Of a stretch of DNA of 64,000 nucleotides, positions 5,282 to 14,426 are shown piece by piece; the first letter of the stretch is position 1; every line of letters starts with the position of its first letter. The position numbers and the translations under genes were made by a program. The stretch lies in assembly GCA_023664325.1 (NCBI GenBank), contig JAMPFS010000007.1, forward strand, positions 1 through 64,000, read 5' to 3'. This DNA is from Clostridium sp. GTDB lineage: Bacteria; Bacillota; Clostridia; Lachnospirales; Lachnospiraceae. The notes beneath the pieces are model-generated. The model was not told where the DNA came from, made no database searches, and saw nothing but the letters and a program-made list of their open reading frames with translations.

Positions 5282-6715
5282 ATGGAACAAAGTGAAGTCC
5301 GCATTTTCCCGATAGAAGTTGCATTAGAGATGATTCTTATGTTTGACCGGACAGGAACAATTTCTTATGGGAATGATGCAGCGAAGAGAAAACTAGAATA
5401 TGAGAGTGACCTGCTCGGCAGACATATTAGCGAAGTTTTTCCGAATACATTCCGGGTTTCAGAGAATGGGTTTGAATCAGACTTTTTGTTTGGCAATGAA
5501 GTGCAGAATCTTGTTGCATATCGGAAGAACCTGACTTGTTTTCCGGTAGAGGCGAGAATCGTGATGAGCGATGATTGCCCGGGAATGTATATTTGTATGG
5601 CGAACGATATTCTGGAAAAGAATTTTCTTAGCAGAGAGATTGAGCAGGTGAGACAGGAAGCAAAGCAGGCGATGAAGGTGAAATCAGAGTTTGTTGCTAA
5701 TGTGACGCATGAGTTGCGAACGCCTGTGAATGGAATATTGGGCAACGTCAGGGAATTATTGGGAGAAGATCAGGCAAAGCCAATAGAAAAATCATTGAGG
5801 CTGATAGAGCGATGTTGTGATGATATGAACAAAATCATCAACAATATTCTTGACTTTTCAAAGCTGGAGGCTGGGAAATTCACTTTGGAACCAAGGCAGT
5901 TTCATTTTAGAAATATGCTGGATTATGTTAAGGCGAATCATATTAATAAGATAACAGAAAAAGGTTTGGGCTTTTTTATGACGGTATCACCGCAGATACC
6001 GGAATACATTATCGGTGATGAACTGCGGATTGTGCAGATTCTGAATAATTTATTGTCGAATGCACAGAAGTTTACAGCGTTGGGCAAGATTACGCTTGAG
6101 GTCGTGAAGACTGCCCAGGTAAATGGCAAGATAGAATTGTTTTTTATTGTGAAGGACTCCGGTATTGGAATTGACCAGGCAGATAAAGATAAGTTATTTC
6201 AGAGTTTTTCCCAGGTGGATGCCTCCATTTCCAGAAAGTATGGCGGCACCGGTTTAGGACTGAATATTTGCAAACAGTTAGTGGAACTGATGGGAGGAAG
6301 AATTGAGGTCGAGAGTGAAAAGGATAAGGGGAGCACATTTTCTTTTTCCATATGGGTTGGCATCCGTGAGGAAGATGAGAAGATCCTTTTACAGCAGGGC
6401 GCTTCATCGCCTCCATTTCCGGCAATGCCCGCAGAGGGCGCTTCTAATATAGAAGATGAAGCAACCGAAAACATCAAAAAATATGGAACGGCAGAGAACC
6501 GGGAAAGCCTTAAGAGAAATTTATCAAAACTGATTCTTTGCGTCGAAATGGAAAATTGGGAAAAAGCAGAAATGCTTATGAATACAATTAAGCAGTTGAC
6601 AGAGAGCGCACCACCTGAAATAAAGCGAGTGGTTTTAAGATTGAAGATGGCAATACAAAAGGAAAATTATGACAAAGTAGTTGCCGGCTTCGAGGAATTG
6701 GATGGATTTTTGTAG
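5282..6715 (+). CDS. PAS-domain sensor histidine kinase (cytoplasmic)
   Basis: A 477-residue soluble kinase. A PAS-like sensor spans about 5-115 (MILMFDRTGTISYGNDAA), with a linker coiled coil to 135. The HisKA domain has phospho-acceptor His143 in VTHELRTPVNG. The HATPase domain at about 240-360 has the N box NNLLSNAQKF, G1 DSGIGID and G2 GGTGLGL. The last 110 residues are Pro-rich and then helical, with no receiver; a late four-helix segment could be a protein-docking domain. There are no membrane segments, so it senses an internal or redox/ligand signal. The start has a GGGAGGA site. It is the first gene of a run that continues 20 nt later with a REC-HD-GYP-like protein and cheRBYAW, so its partners are probably the REC proteins of this block. 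Confidence 0.88.
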   Translation: MEQSEVRIFPIEVALEMILMFDRTGTISYGNDAAKRKLEYESDLLGRHISEVFPNTFRVSENGFESDFLFGNEVQNLVAYRKNLTCFPVEARIVMSDDCPGMYICMANDILEKNFLSREIEQVRQEAKQAMKVKSEFVANVTHELRTPVNGILGNVRELLGEDQAKPIEKSLRLIERCCDDMNKIINNILDFSKLEAGKFTLEPRQFHFRNMLDYVKANHINKITEKGLGFFMTVSPQIPEYIIGDELRIVQILNNLLSNAQKFTALGKITLEVVKTAQVNGKIELFFIVKDSGIGIDQADKDKLFQSFSQVDASISRKYGGTGLGLNICKQLVELMGGRIEVESEKDKGSTFSFSIWVGIREEDEKILLQQGASSPPFPAMPAEGASNIEDEATENIKKYGTAENRESLKRNLSKLILCVEMENWEKAEMLMNTIKQLTESAPPEIKRVVLRLKMAIQKENYDKVVAGFEELDGFL

Positions 6716-6735
6716 CTGGAAGGAGGTGCATATAT

Positions 6736-7788
6736 ATGCTCTATGATGATGACAAAAGGGAAAAAATTCTAATTGTAGATGATGTGGAGACCAATCGAAT
6801 TATATTGGAGGAAATTATTAAGAATATGGGCTATGCGCCGATTCTGGCAGAGAGTGGGGAAATGGCTTTGGAGATGGTAAAACAAAGTTCTCCACAGTTG
6901 ATTTTAACTGATATTTCCATGCCGGGAATGGATGGATATGAATTGTGTAAGATCTTGAAAGAAAAAGAAGAGACAAAGAATATCCCCATTGTATTTATCT
7001 CCGCATTTGATGACCCCAAAGATATCGTGGAAGGTTTTTTTCTCGGCGGGGAGGATTATATTACAAAACCCTTTATTCCGGAGGTTGTACAGGCTCGTGT
7101 AGGAGTTCAGCTTCGTTTACATGAGACGAAGCGCAAACTTATGGAGATGAACAGACGGCTTCAGATTTCTGTTGGTGAACAGTTAAAACAGATGGAATTG
7201 GAGAAAAAAAATATTTTATATGCTATGGCAAATATCGCAGCGCAGAATTCGCGTTATAATGATGAGCATATGAAAAGAGTAAAGAAGAATTGCCGGATCC
7301 TGGCACAGGGAATGCAGCTGTCCCCTTTATTTGAGGATAAGGTTTCCGATACAGATATTGATACAATCGAACTGGCAGCGCCTCTTTGTGATATAGGTAC
7401 AATAGGCATTTCTCAGGAATTATTGCAAAAGGAGAGTTTGACGGATGAAGAAGTAAAAACGATTCAGAATCATACGAATATAGGAGCAAAATTGCTAAGT
7501 GATCTTTGGGTGAATAGTGATTATAATGATTTTATTAGCATGGCGATTGATATTGCGCATTATCATCATGAAAATTGGGATGGCAGCGGTTATCCTGACG
7601 GTCTGAAGGGAGAAGAAATTCCGCTTGCAGCACAAATTGTATCCATTGTGGAACGGTATTGTGTATTAGTAGAGAAAAAAAATCTCAGCAAAGAAGATGC
7701 TCTTGCAACCATGGCAGAGGAAGAGAATATAAAGATTAATCCTGATATTTTTAAGATATATTGCAAAATATCACGTCAATTATACTAA
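6736..7788 (+). CDS. Receiver protein with degenerate HD-GYP domain
   Basis: A 350-residue protein. The REC domain at 8-125 has Asp59 in LILTDISMPGMDG, Lys111 in ITKPF and an intact acidic pocket, so phosphorylation is likely. A coiled linker at 130-165 leads to an HD-GYP fold. The metal-binding HD is CD (Cys218-Asp219), the following Lys is Thr222, and the late Asp of 'IVSIADVYDAL' is replaced (IVSIVERYCVL, Glu306). HHENWDGSGYP at 277-287 remains. With three key positions lost it is unlikely to cut c-di-GMP and more likely binds it or a protein partner. The paralogue at 14895 has all these residues. The ribosome site is AAGGAGGTG. It lies between the kinase and cheR and is probably phosphorylated by that kinase (inference). 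Confidence 0.87.
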   Translation: MLYDDDKREKILIVDDVETNRIILEEIIKNMGYAPILAESGEMALEMVKQSSPQLILTDISMPGMDGYELCKILKEKEETKNIPIVFISAFDDPKDIVEGFFLGGEDYITKPFIPEVVQARVGVQLRLHETKRKLMEMNRRLQISVGEQLKQMELEKKNILYAMANIAAQNSRYNDEHMKRVKKNCRILAQGMQLSPLFEDKVSDTDIDTIELAAPLCDIGTIGISQELLQKESLTDEEVKTIQNHTNIGAKLLSDLWVNSDYNDFISMAIDIAHYHHENWDGSGYPDGLKGEEIPLAAQIVSIVERYCVLVEKKNLSKEDALATMAEEENIKINPDIFKIYCKISRQLY

Positions 7789-7827
7789 AATTAAATGTTT
7801 TAATGATTTGACGGGAGGAATCAAGAA

Positions 7828-8643
7828 ATGATAACAGATGAAGAATTTCAAAGAATTTCAGTTTATGTGAAGCAGCGTTATGGCATTGACCTGAGTCAGA
7901 AGAAAGTAATTGTAAACGGACGGTTGGAAAACCGCCTGAAAGCAGGTGGCTGGAAGAATTATAATGATTTTATGGATTCCGTGGAGAATGATAAATCCGG
8001 CGCACTGGAAAAAATGCTGGTGGATTTGTTGACGACAAATCATACATATTTTATGAGAGAGTTTGAACATTTTGATTATTTCAAAAGCGTGGTGCTTCCG
8101 TGGATCCGCAAAAGGGAAGAAAGCAGGAAGGATGTGCGTGTCTGGTGCGGCGCAGCTTCATCAGGAGAAGAACCGTATATGATTGCTATGGTTATGTATG
8201 ATTTTTTCGGATTAGACAGAGCGCAGTGGGATACCCAGCTTCTGGCAACCGATTTGTCAACGGGAATCTTGCAGCAGGCAATGAATGGTGTGTATAACGC
8301 AGAACAGCTTAAAAATCTGCCGGAATCATGGAAGAGACATTTTTTTAAAGCCGTAAATGGCGGCAGCCAGTACCGGGTGACAGATGAATTAAAGAGACAG
8401 GTTACTTTCCGCAAATTCAATCTGATGGATCCATTTCCATTCCGAAAGAAAATGCATACTATATTTATGAGGAATGTTATGATATATTTTGATGATAAGA
8501 CAAAAAAGGAATTGGTTCAGAAAATATATGATGCATTGGAACCGGGAGGATATCTGTTTATAGGAACAACAGAGACACTTGACAGGGGAAGTACGCCATT
8601 TCAGATTATTCAGCCGTCAATATTTCGAAAAAGAGAGGGGTAG
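7828..8643 (+). CDS. cheR: Chemotaxis protein methyltransferase CheR
   Basis: A 271-residue protein of usual CheR length. The N-terminal helical domain (MITDEEFQRISVYVKQRYGIDLS) is followed by a SAM-binding methyltransferase domain: VRVWCGAASSGEEPYMIAM (motif I, about 100-118), the acidic DLS after LLATDLS, FRKFNLMDPFP, and the late VMIYFDDKTKKELV and PGGYLFIGTTETL motifs. It adds methyl groups from SAM to glutamates of receptor signalling helices, here presumably the MCP at 12879. The start ATG is behind GGGAGGAATC. It is followed 10 nt later by cheB, its functional opposite. Confidence 0.95.
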   Translation: MITDEEFQRISVYVKQRYGIDLSQKKVIVNGRLENRLKAGGWKNYNDFMDSVENDKSGALEKMLVDLLTTNHTYFMREFEHFDYFKSVVLPWIRKREESRKDVRVWCGAASSGEEPYMIAMVMYDFFGLDRAQWDTQLLATDLSTGILQQAMNGVYNAEQLKNLPESWKRHFFKAVNGGSQYRVTDELKRQVTFRKFNLMDPFPFRKKMHTIFMRNVMIYFDDKTKKELVQKIYDALEPGGYLFIGTTETLDRGSTPFQIIQPSIFRKREG

Positions 8644-8653
8644 TGATTAAAGT

Positions 8654-9691
8654 ATGCAGCCAATCAAGGTTTTAATAGTGGAAGATTCTCTGGTATTTAG
8701 AGAATTATTAGTTCAGAATTTGAATAAAGATCCGGCGATTCAGGTAGTGGGAACGGCAAAGGACCCTTTTGAGGCGCGAGATGCCATATTGAAACTGAAA
8801 CCGGATGTCATGACATTGGATGTGGAACTTCCGAGGATGAATGGTATAGAGTTTTTGCGGAAATTAATACCGCAATATCCACTTCCTGTTGTGGTAATCA
8901 GTTCTTTGAGTGATAAAGTATTTGATGCAATGCAGGCAGGCGCAGTTGATTTTGTGGCAAAGCCGGCTGTTTCCAACCGCTCGCAGCTGGAAGACTTTAT
9001 TAAAAATGAGCTTTTGGTAAAAATTAAAATTGCGTCAACCGCTAAAATCAGCAATATCAAGAAGACAGTGATGATGAATGGCGGCGGTCAGCCACAGCAT
9101 CTTTCCGCAAAGAAAAGCAACCTGATTGTGGCAATTGGCGCTTCGACAGGTGGCACAGAGGCAATTTTTGATGTGGTAAAAGGTTTTGGTACAGATATTC
9201 CGGGTGTGGTTGTCGTACAGCATATGCCGCCGGGATTTACAAAGATGTATGCCAAGCGATTGAATGATCAGTGCCGGATTCAGGTAAAAGAAGCAGAGAC
9301 GGGAGACAGGGTGCTTCCGGGTCATATGCTGATTGCTCCGGGCGGTGACCGGCATATGAGGCTTGTGAAGGTGAATGGAGTTTATCAGGTGGAATGTAAG
9401 GCAGGCCCGAGGGTAAACGGTCATTGCCCATCTGTAGATGTATTGTTTGATTCGGTTGCGAAGCTTGCAGGAGCAGATGCCGTAGGAATTATTTTAACCG
9501 GAATGGGTGGTGATGGCGCAAAGGGACTGTTGGCGATGAGGAATGCAGGCGCAAGAACCATCGGGCAGGATGAAGCATCCTGCGTAGTTTATGGAATGCC
9601 AAAGGTTGCTTATGATCTGGGCGCAGTGGAATATCAGGAAAAATTAACCGATATTTCAGGAAGGACATATTCACTTTTAAATAAAATGTAA
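8654..9691 (+). CDS. cheB: Chemotaxis response regulator methylesterase CheB
   Basis: A 345-residue protein. The REC domain at 4-120 has phospho-acceptor Asp56 (TLDVELPRMNG) and Lys103. A linker leads to a CheB esterase domain at about 155-340, with Ser164 in IGASTGG, His190 in VVVQHMPPGF and the catalytic Asp in ILTGMGGDGAKGL. It removes methyl groups from receptor glutamates and can also deamidate glutamines; phosphorylation by CheA releases the catalytic domain. The ribosome site is weak (GAGGGGTAG about 13 nt upstream), suggesting coupling to cheR. Confidence 0.96.
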   Translation: MQPIKVLIVEDSLVFRELLVQNLNKDPAIQVVGTAKDPFEARDAILKLKPDVMTLDVELPRMNGIEFLRKLIPQYPLPVVVISSLSDKVFDAMQAGAVDFVAKPAVSNRSQLEDFIKNELLVKIKIASTAKISNIKKTVMMNGGGQPQHLSAKKSNLIVAIGASTGGTEAIFDVVKGFGTDIPGVVVVQHMPPGFTKMYAKRLNDQCRIQVKEAETGDRVLPGHMLIAPGGDRHMRLVKVNGVYQVECKAGPRVNGHCPSVDVLFDSVAKLAGADAVGIILTGMGGDGAKGLLAMRNAGARTIGQDEASCVVYGMPKVAYDLGAVEYQEKLTDISGRTYSLLNKM

Positions 9692-9703
9692 AGGAGAGAG
9701 AGG

Positions 9704-10096
9704 ATGAAGATTCTATTGTCAGAAGACGATTTTGCAACAAGAAAATTTATGACGAATTTTCTGTCAAAGTATGGTGAATGTGATGTTACTGTAGATGGAA
9801 TGGAAGCAGTGGATGCATTTATGATGGCTTTGGAGGATGGAGAACCCTATGACCTGGCGTGTCTTGATATTATGATGCCGGTTATGGATGGATATCAGGC
9901 ACTTGTAGGTATCCGTAATCTGGAAAAAGAAAGAAATATTCCAGAGGATAAAGCAGTAAAAGTTATTATGACGACTGCGTTAAATGATGAATCGAATGTC
10001 AAGATGGCATTTGAATTGGGCTGTACTATATACTCCGGAAAGCCCATTGATCAGGATCGGTTTGAACAAGCCTTGAAAAAACTGAACCTGATTTGA
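9704..10096 (+). CDS. CheY-like single-domain response regulator, copy 1
   Basis: A 130-residue stand-alone receiver. The acidic pair is at residues 8-9 (SEDDF), phospho-acceptor Asp55 is in CLDIMMPVMDG, Thr is in VIMTTALND and Lys in YSGKPID. It has no output domain, so it works as a diffusible signal or phosphate sink in the CheA relay. It lies between cheB and cheA with an AAGGAGAGAG site. A second copy at 16214 is about 85% identical. The 'SGKPID' ending and the YQAL.GIRNLEKE insert are shared by both and differ from classical enterobacterial CheY. Confidence 0.9.
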   Translation: MKILLSEDDFATRKFMTNFLSKYGECDVTVDGMEAVDAFMMALEDGEPYDLACLDIMMPVMDGYQALVGIRNLEKERNIPEDKAVKVIMTTALNDESNVKMAFELGCTIYSGKPIDQDRFEQALKKLNLI

Positions 10097-10133
10097 TAAT
10101 ATATATTAGAAATATGAAGGAAAGGAGAAGTAT

Positions 10134-12311
10134 ATGGCTGAAGAATTTAGTACAGACGGCATGCTGGACATGTATCTGTTTGAGAATGGGCAACTGCTTG
10201 AGCAGCTTCAAGAGACGGTTCTTGAACAGAAAGATGCAGACTGCTTCGATGAGGACAGCATAAACGAGATATTCAGAACCATGCATACTATCAAGGGTTC
10301 TTCTGGTATCATGATGTTTGATGATATAACGGCTGTTTCTCATAAGCTGGAGGATGTCTTCTATTATTTGAGAGAGTCACATCCTGAAAATGTACCGCAT
10401 TTGGAACTTGTGGAACATGTGTTAGAGGTAGAGGACTTTATTTCAAGCGAAATGGAAAAGATTCGAAATGGTGATCCGGTAGACGGTGATTCCAGTGGGA
10501 TTATAGCGGGTCTTGATAAATTTCTGGAAATGATTAAGAACGGCGGTGCGGAGGAGGGAATCGAACCACCACCGGAAAATGTACATGAAGAACCAAAACA
10601 GTTTTATATTGCGCCGGTCGCTACCAGCGCAAGCCGTTTCTACAGGATTTATATTACATTTTTCCCGGAGACGGAAATGGCAAATGTGCATGCCTATAAA
10701 ACGGTATATGCGTTAAAGGAAATTGCAGAGGATTTACTCTATTCCCCGGAGGATATTATTTCAGATGAATCCAGCGCACAGACGATTATAGAGGATGGTT
10801 TTAAGATTCTCTTACAGGCACAGTGCAGCGAGGAAGAGATACGAAAAATTATCGGTGTGGGATATGATATCGAAAAAGTAGATGTCTATGAGTGTAAAGC
10901 AGAGGAATTTCTTTTAGGATTTGATTTTGGGGATCAGGATGAACCGATGGCGGTCATTGATTTGGATTCCAGCGTAGAAGAAATCGAACATAAGGCAGAG
11001 AAAGAAGTAAAACCGGAGGCTGCCGGTGAGAAGCCGAAACCGAAGCCGCCTGCCAAGCCGAAGATGGCACCGGGTGATTTCGTTATCAAATCAAAAGAAC
11101 CTGGTAAAGCGAAGAAGCTGGCAAAGGATAGGGGCAAAAGCGAGAAAGCTGCTTTTATCAGCGTCAACGTAAAGAAGATGGATCAATTGATGGATCTGAT
11201 TGGCGAATTGGTTATTTCAGAGTCAGTTGTTTTGCAAAACCCTGACCTGAAAGTGCCGGGACTTAACCTTGACCGATTCAATAAGGCAGCAGCGCAGTTG
11301 TCAAAGATTTCAACGGATTTGCAGGATGTGATTATGTCCATGCGGATGGTTTCCCTTTCAAATACATTCCAGAAGATGAACCGAATTGTATTTGATGTAT
11401 CCAGAAAATTGGGGAAAGACATTGAATTTGAGATGTTAGGCGAACAGACAGAGGTAGATAAGAATATTATCGAAAAAATATCTGATCCGCTGATGCATAT
11501 CGTAAGAAATTCAGTAGACCACGGAATTGAAAGCAAAGAAGACCGTCTGGAAAGCGGTAAACCTGCTAAAGGTAAAGTTACCCTCTCAGCAAAGACGGAA
11601 GCCGGTAAAGTATGGATTAGCGTGGAGGATGACGGAACAGGTCTTGACAGAGAGAAGATACTGGCAAAGGCAAGAAAACAGGGACTGTTGGATGATAACA
11701 AGCCGGATGAAGCATACTCTGACAAGGAAGTATATCAGTTTATTACGCTTCCGGGATTTTCCACAAATGAAGAGGTTACGGAATATTCCGGTCGAGGCGT
11801 GGGTATGGATGTTGTCGTTCAGAATATCCAGTCAATTGGCGGTACTTTGGATATTGAGAGCACTCCGGGCTTCGGAAGTGTTATGAGCCTGAAGATTCCT
11901 TTGACGCTTGCCATTATTGATGGTATTGTATTAGAGACAGGAAAATCTTCTTTCGTTTTAGAAACCGGCGTGATTAAAGAGTTTGTCCGCGTGAAAGAAG
12001 AAATGATGATTTATGAACCAAATGGGGATGAATACATTATGATACGTGGCGAGGCTTATCCGGTACTCCGGTTGGGACGATGGTATGGCTTAGAGGAATA
12101 TCGTGAATCTGTCGAGGATGGTGTCATGTTAATCCTGGAAGTAGAGGATCGCAGGGTTTGTCTGTTAGTGGATACGCTGATTGGCGAACAGGAAATTGTG
12201 GTGAAGCCTATCCCTTCTTATATCAAGAAGGTTAAAGGATTATCCGGTTGTACGCAGCTTGGTGATGGAAGCATTGCATTGATATTAGATGCCGCCGGAT
12301 TAATGGAATAA
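10134..12311 (+). CDS. cheA: Chemotaxis histidine kinase CheA
   Basis: A 725-residue protein, in the normal range for CheA. The HPt domain has His51 in TMHTIKGSSGIM. A linker and P2-like ferredoxin-fold domain at about 165-265 (FYRIYITFFPETEMANVHAYKTV) is followed by a Lys/Pro-rich hinge to 345. The dimerisation domain starts at INVKKMDQLMDLIGELVI. The HATPase domain has HIVRNSVDHGIE, EDDGTGLD and SGRGVGMDVV, and a CheW-like P5 domain runs from about 595. It phosphorylates itself at His51 when driven by the receptor-CheW array and passes phosphate to CheY and CheB. All catalytic boxes are intact. Confidence 0.96.
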   Translation: MAEEFSTDGMLDMYLFENGQLLEQLQETVLEQKDADCFDEDSINEIFRTMHTIKGSSGIMMFDDITAVSHKLEDVFYYLRESHPENVPHLELVEHVLEVEDFISSEMEKIRNGDPVDGDSSGIIAGLDKFLEMIKNGGAEEGIEPPPENVHEEPKQFYIAPVATSASRFYRIYITFFPETEMANVHAYKTVYALKEIAEDLLYSPEDIISDESSAQTIIEDGFKILLQAQCSEEEIRKIIGVGYDIEKVDVYECKAEEFLLGFDFGDQDEPMAVIDLDSSVEEIEHKAEKEVKPEAAGEKPKPKPPAKPKMAPGDFVIKSKEPGKAKKLAKDRGKSEKAAFISVNVKKMDQLMDLIGELVISESVVLQNPDLKVPGLNLDRFNKAAAQLSKISTDLQDVIMSMRMVSLSNTFQKMNRIVFDVSRKLGKDIEFEMLGEQTEVDKNIIEKISDPLMHIVRNSVDHGIESKEDRLESGKPAKGKVTLSAKTEAGKVWISVEDDGTGLDREKILAKARKQGLLDDNKPDEAYSDKEVYQFITLPGFSTNEEVTEYSGRGVGMDVVVQNIQSIGGTLDIESTPGFGSVMSLKIPLTLAIIDGIVLETGKSSFVLETGVIKEFVRVKEEMMIYEPNGDEYIMIRGEAYPVLRLGRWYGLEEYRESVEDGVMLILEVEDRRVCLLVDTLIGEQEIVVKPIPSYIKKVKGLSGCTQLGDGSIALILDAAGLME

Positions 12312-12336
12312 AATTATAGAAAGGAACGGTAGTCAT

Positions 12337-12882
12337 ATGGAAGAAACTAGCGAATTGAAGAAACAGGCAATGGGTGTTTCCAATGATGAGAGCAACGAAA
12401 AAGGCAAATATATGACTTTCAAATCCGGAAATGAGTATTTCGGGCTGGCAATTCAATATGTGAATGAAATTATCCAGATGCAGGAAATTACAGCAATTCC
12501 GGAAACAGAGGATTATATTAAAGGTCTTATCAATTTGAGAGGAAAAGTTGTTCCTGTTATTGATGTCCGGCTGCGTTTTAAGCAGAAGCCGTTGGAGTAC
12601 AATGACAGAACCTGTATTATTGTCATTAATGTCAAATCCACAGTGGTTGGCTTAATTGTGGAAAAGATTGCTGAAGTGGTTGAAATTAATGAAGATAATA
12701 TATTGCCGCCGCCTAAAATCGGACATGCTGACAAGGCGCAGAATAAATATGTCTATGGCATCGGTAAGGTAGGAAATGCCGTTAAATTATTGCTGGATCC
12801 TGATAAATTATTAAATGATGAAGATTTATCAGTGGTAGAGCAGGTAAGTGATATAAATAGCAATGAAGAAGGAGAGGTATGA
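12337..12882 (+). CDS. cheW: Chemotaxis coupling protein CheW
   Basis: A 181-residue single CheW domain from about 28 (YMTFKSGNEYFGLAIQYVNEII) through IPETEDYIKGLINLRGKVVPVIDVRLRF and IVEKIAEVVEI to KLLLDPDKLL. It bridges the MCP tip and the CheA P5 domain. The N-terminal 25 residues are an extra charged tail. Its stop overlaps the MCP start (ATGA) by 4 nt, so coupling protein and receptor are translated together. Confidence 0.95.
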   Translation: MEETSELKKQAMGVSNDESNEKGKYMTFKSGNEYFGLAIQYVNEIIQMQEITAIPETEDYIKGLINLRGKVVPVIDVRLRFKQKPLEYNDRTCIIVINVKSTVVGLIVEKIAEVVEINEDNILPPPKIGHADKAQNKYVYGIGKVGNAVKLLLDPDKLLNDEDLSVVEQVSDINSNEEGEV

Positions 12883-14240
12883 TTATGAAAGACATGAAGA
12901 TGAAAACAAAAATGATTTTAGGTTTTGCGATCCTCATCATCCTGATGATAATTAATGTAGTGTATGGTGATATGGCATTAAAGAAAGTTGTAGATATTGA
13001 TCCGGCGCAGGAACAGTCCTATATTAATACTGCGACTGCAGTTTCCGCTGGATTGTTAGTTGTAGCAGTTATTGTGACGGTAGTGATTGCGCTTTCATTG
13101 ATAAAGACACTCAGTAAATCTCTTACCGTGTTGTCTGAAGCAGCAGAGGATATTGCAAAGGGCCGCATTAATATTGAATTGGTAAAATATGGCAATGATG
13201 AGTTTGGTGATTTGGTGGATGACTATGCGAAAGTAATTGACAATATCAAAGATCAGGCTAGAATTGCAGAAGAAGTGGCACATGGTAATTTGACCGTTCA
13301 GGTTACTCCAAAGTCAGATGAAGACGCCTTAAACATGGCATTAAAGAAATTAGTGGATGATAACCTTCATACACTGTCCAATATCAGTGATGCAGGTTCA
13401 CAGGTTACAGTAAGCTCCTCACAGGTGGCAAGCGCCAGCCAGGCATTGGCTCAGGGTTCTACAGAGCAGGCAAGCGCAATCGAGCAGATTACGGCTTCTA
13501 TTGATGAGATTGCAGATAAGACAAAAGAAAATGCTGAGGAAGCAAATTCGGCTGCAAGCCTTGTAGCACGCGCCATTGCAGATGTGCAACAGGGTAATAA
13601 GCAGATGCAGGATATGATGGTTGCCATGCAGGATATTAATAAGTCATCTGAGAGTATTTCCAAAATTATTAAGACCATTGACGATATTGCGTTCCAGACA
13701 AATATACTTGCTTTAAATGCGGCAGTAGAAGCTGCAAGAGCAGGTGAGGCAGGAAAGGGATTTGCGGTTGTGGCAGAAGAGGTTAGAAGCTTAGCAGCGA
13801 AGAGTGCAGCAGCATCCGGCGAAACTGCTGAATTAATCGAGGAATCTATCGAGAGAGTAAGCGCCGGTTCTAAGATTGCAGATGAGACAGCAAAAGCAAT
13901 GGAAGAGATTTCCAAAGTGGTACAGGAGAGTGAAGTTATTATTAACGGCATTGCAGAGTCTTCTAATTATCAGGCAACCGCAGTTGCACAGATTGAGCAG
14001 GCAATCACACAGGTATCACAGGTTGTACAGACAAACTCTGCTACCAGTGAGGAGTGTGCCGCTGCCAGTGAAGAGTTGTCTAACCAGGCATCCAGAATGA
14101 AAGAATTGCTTGCTGCTTACAACCTGGGTTCCGGACATGCAACTTCATCATCATATAGCAGTTCTTCTTACTCATCATCTTCTCTGTCAAGTGCAAATGA
14201 GCAGGTGATTTCACTTGGAGATGATTTTGGTAAATATTGA
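12879..14240 (+). CDS. Methyl-accepting chemotaxis protein without extracellular sensor domain
   Basis: A 453-residue protein. Two membrane segments (about 10-30 and 50-75) are joined by only about 20 outside residues. HAMP-like segments follow (SKSLTVLSEAAEDIAKG, then a second from about 120). The signalling domain has the hairpin tip FQTNILALNAAVEAARAGEA (about 268-287) and GFAVVAEEVRSLA. The tail is Ser-rich (about 423-440) and ends without a CheR-docking pentapeptide. With almost no external loop it probably senses through the membrane, through HAMP, or through other proteins of the array. ATG 12879 overlaps cheW; ATG 12885 has better spacing to AAGGAGAGG and is an alternative start. It is the last gene before a terminator. 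Confidence 0.92.
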   Translation: MIMKDMKMKTKMILGFAILIILMIINVVYGDMALKKVVDIDPAQEQSYINTATAVSAGLLVVAVIVTVVIALSLIKTLSKSLTVLSEAAEDIAKGRINIELVKYGNDEFGDLVDDYAKVIDNIKDQARIAEEVAHGNLTVQVTPKSDEDALNMALKKLVDDNLHTLSNISDAGSQVTVSSSQVASASQALAQGSTEQASAIEQITASIDEIADKTKENAEEANSAASLVARAIADVQQGNKQMQDMMVAMQDINKSSESISKIIKTIDDIAFQTNILALNAAVEAARAGEAGKGFAVVAEEVRSLAAKSAAASGETAELIEESIERVSAGSKIADETAKAMEEISKVVQESEVIINGIAESSNYQATAVAQIEQAITQVSQVVQTNSATSEECAAASEELSNQASRMKELLAAYNLGSGHATSSSYSSSSYSSSSLSSANEQVISLGDDFGKY

Positions 14241-14290
14241 TGGGAATCGTAAAGCGTACATTTATGAAGTAGCGAATTTATAAAATAAAA

Positions 14291-14335
14291 GGGCTGCCGT
14301 ATAGGAGATCATTTCTCTTTTACGACAGCCTTTTG
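14291..14335 (+). terminator. Intrinsic terminator after the MCP gene
   Basis: Stem GGCTGCCGTA (14292-14301)/TACGACAGCC (14321-14330) with one C-A mismatch and an inner AGGAGA/TCTCTT pairing, followed by TTTT. It ends the kinase-to-MCP operon. Confidence 0.85.
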
Positions 14336-14426
14336 GCAATTCAAAATGAAAGGCATGGTCTTGTCATTGAGAAGGAAATTCGTTATAATGAAACAAATTT
14401 TAATTTACGGAAAGGAGTAAAATGTG

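Noticed and set aside
11183..11725. 180-codon ORF antisense to cheA and other long antisense ORFs across the che and rpoD genes
   Set aside because: They mirror the codon bias of strongly conserved genes, lack ribosome sites and have low-complexity Ser/Ile-rich products.
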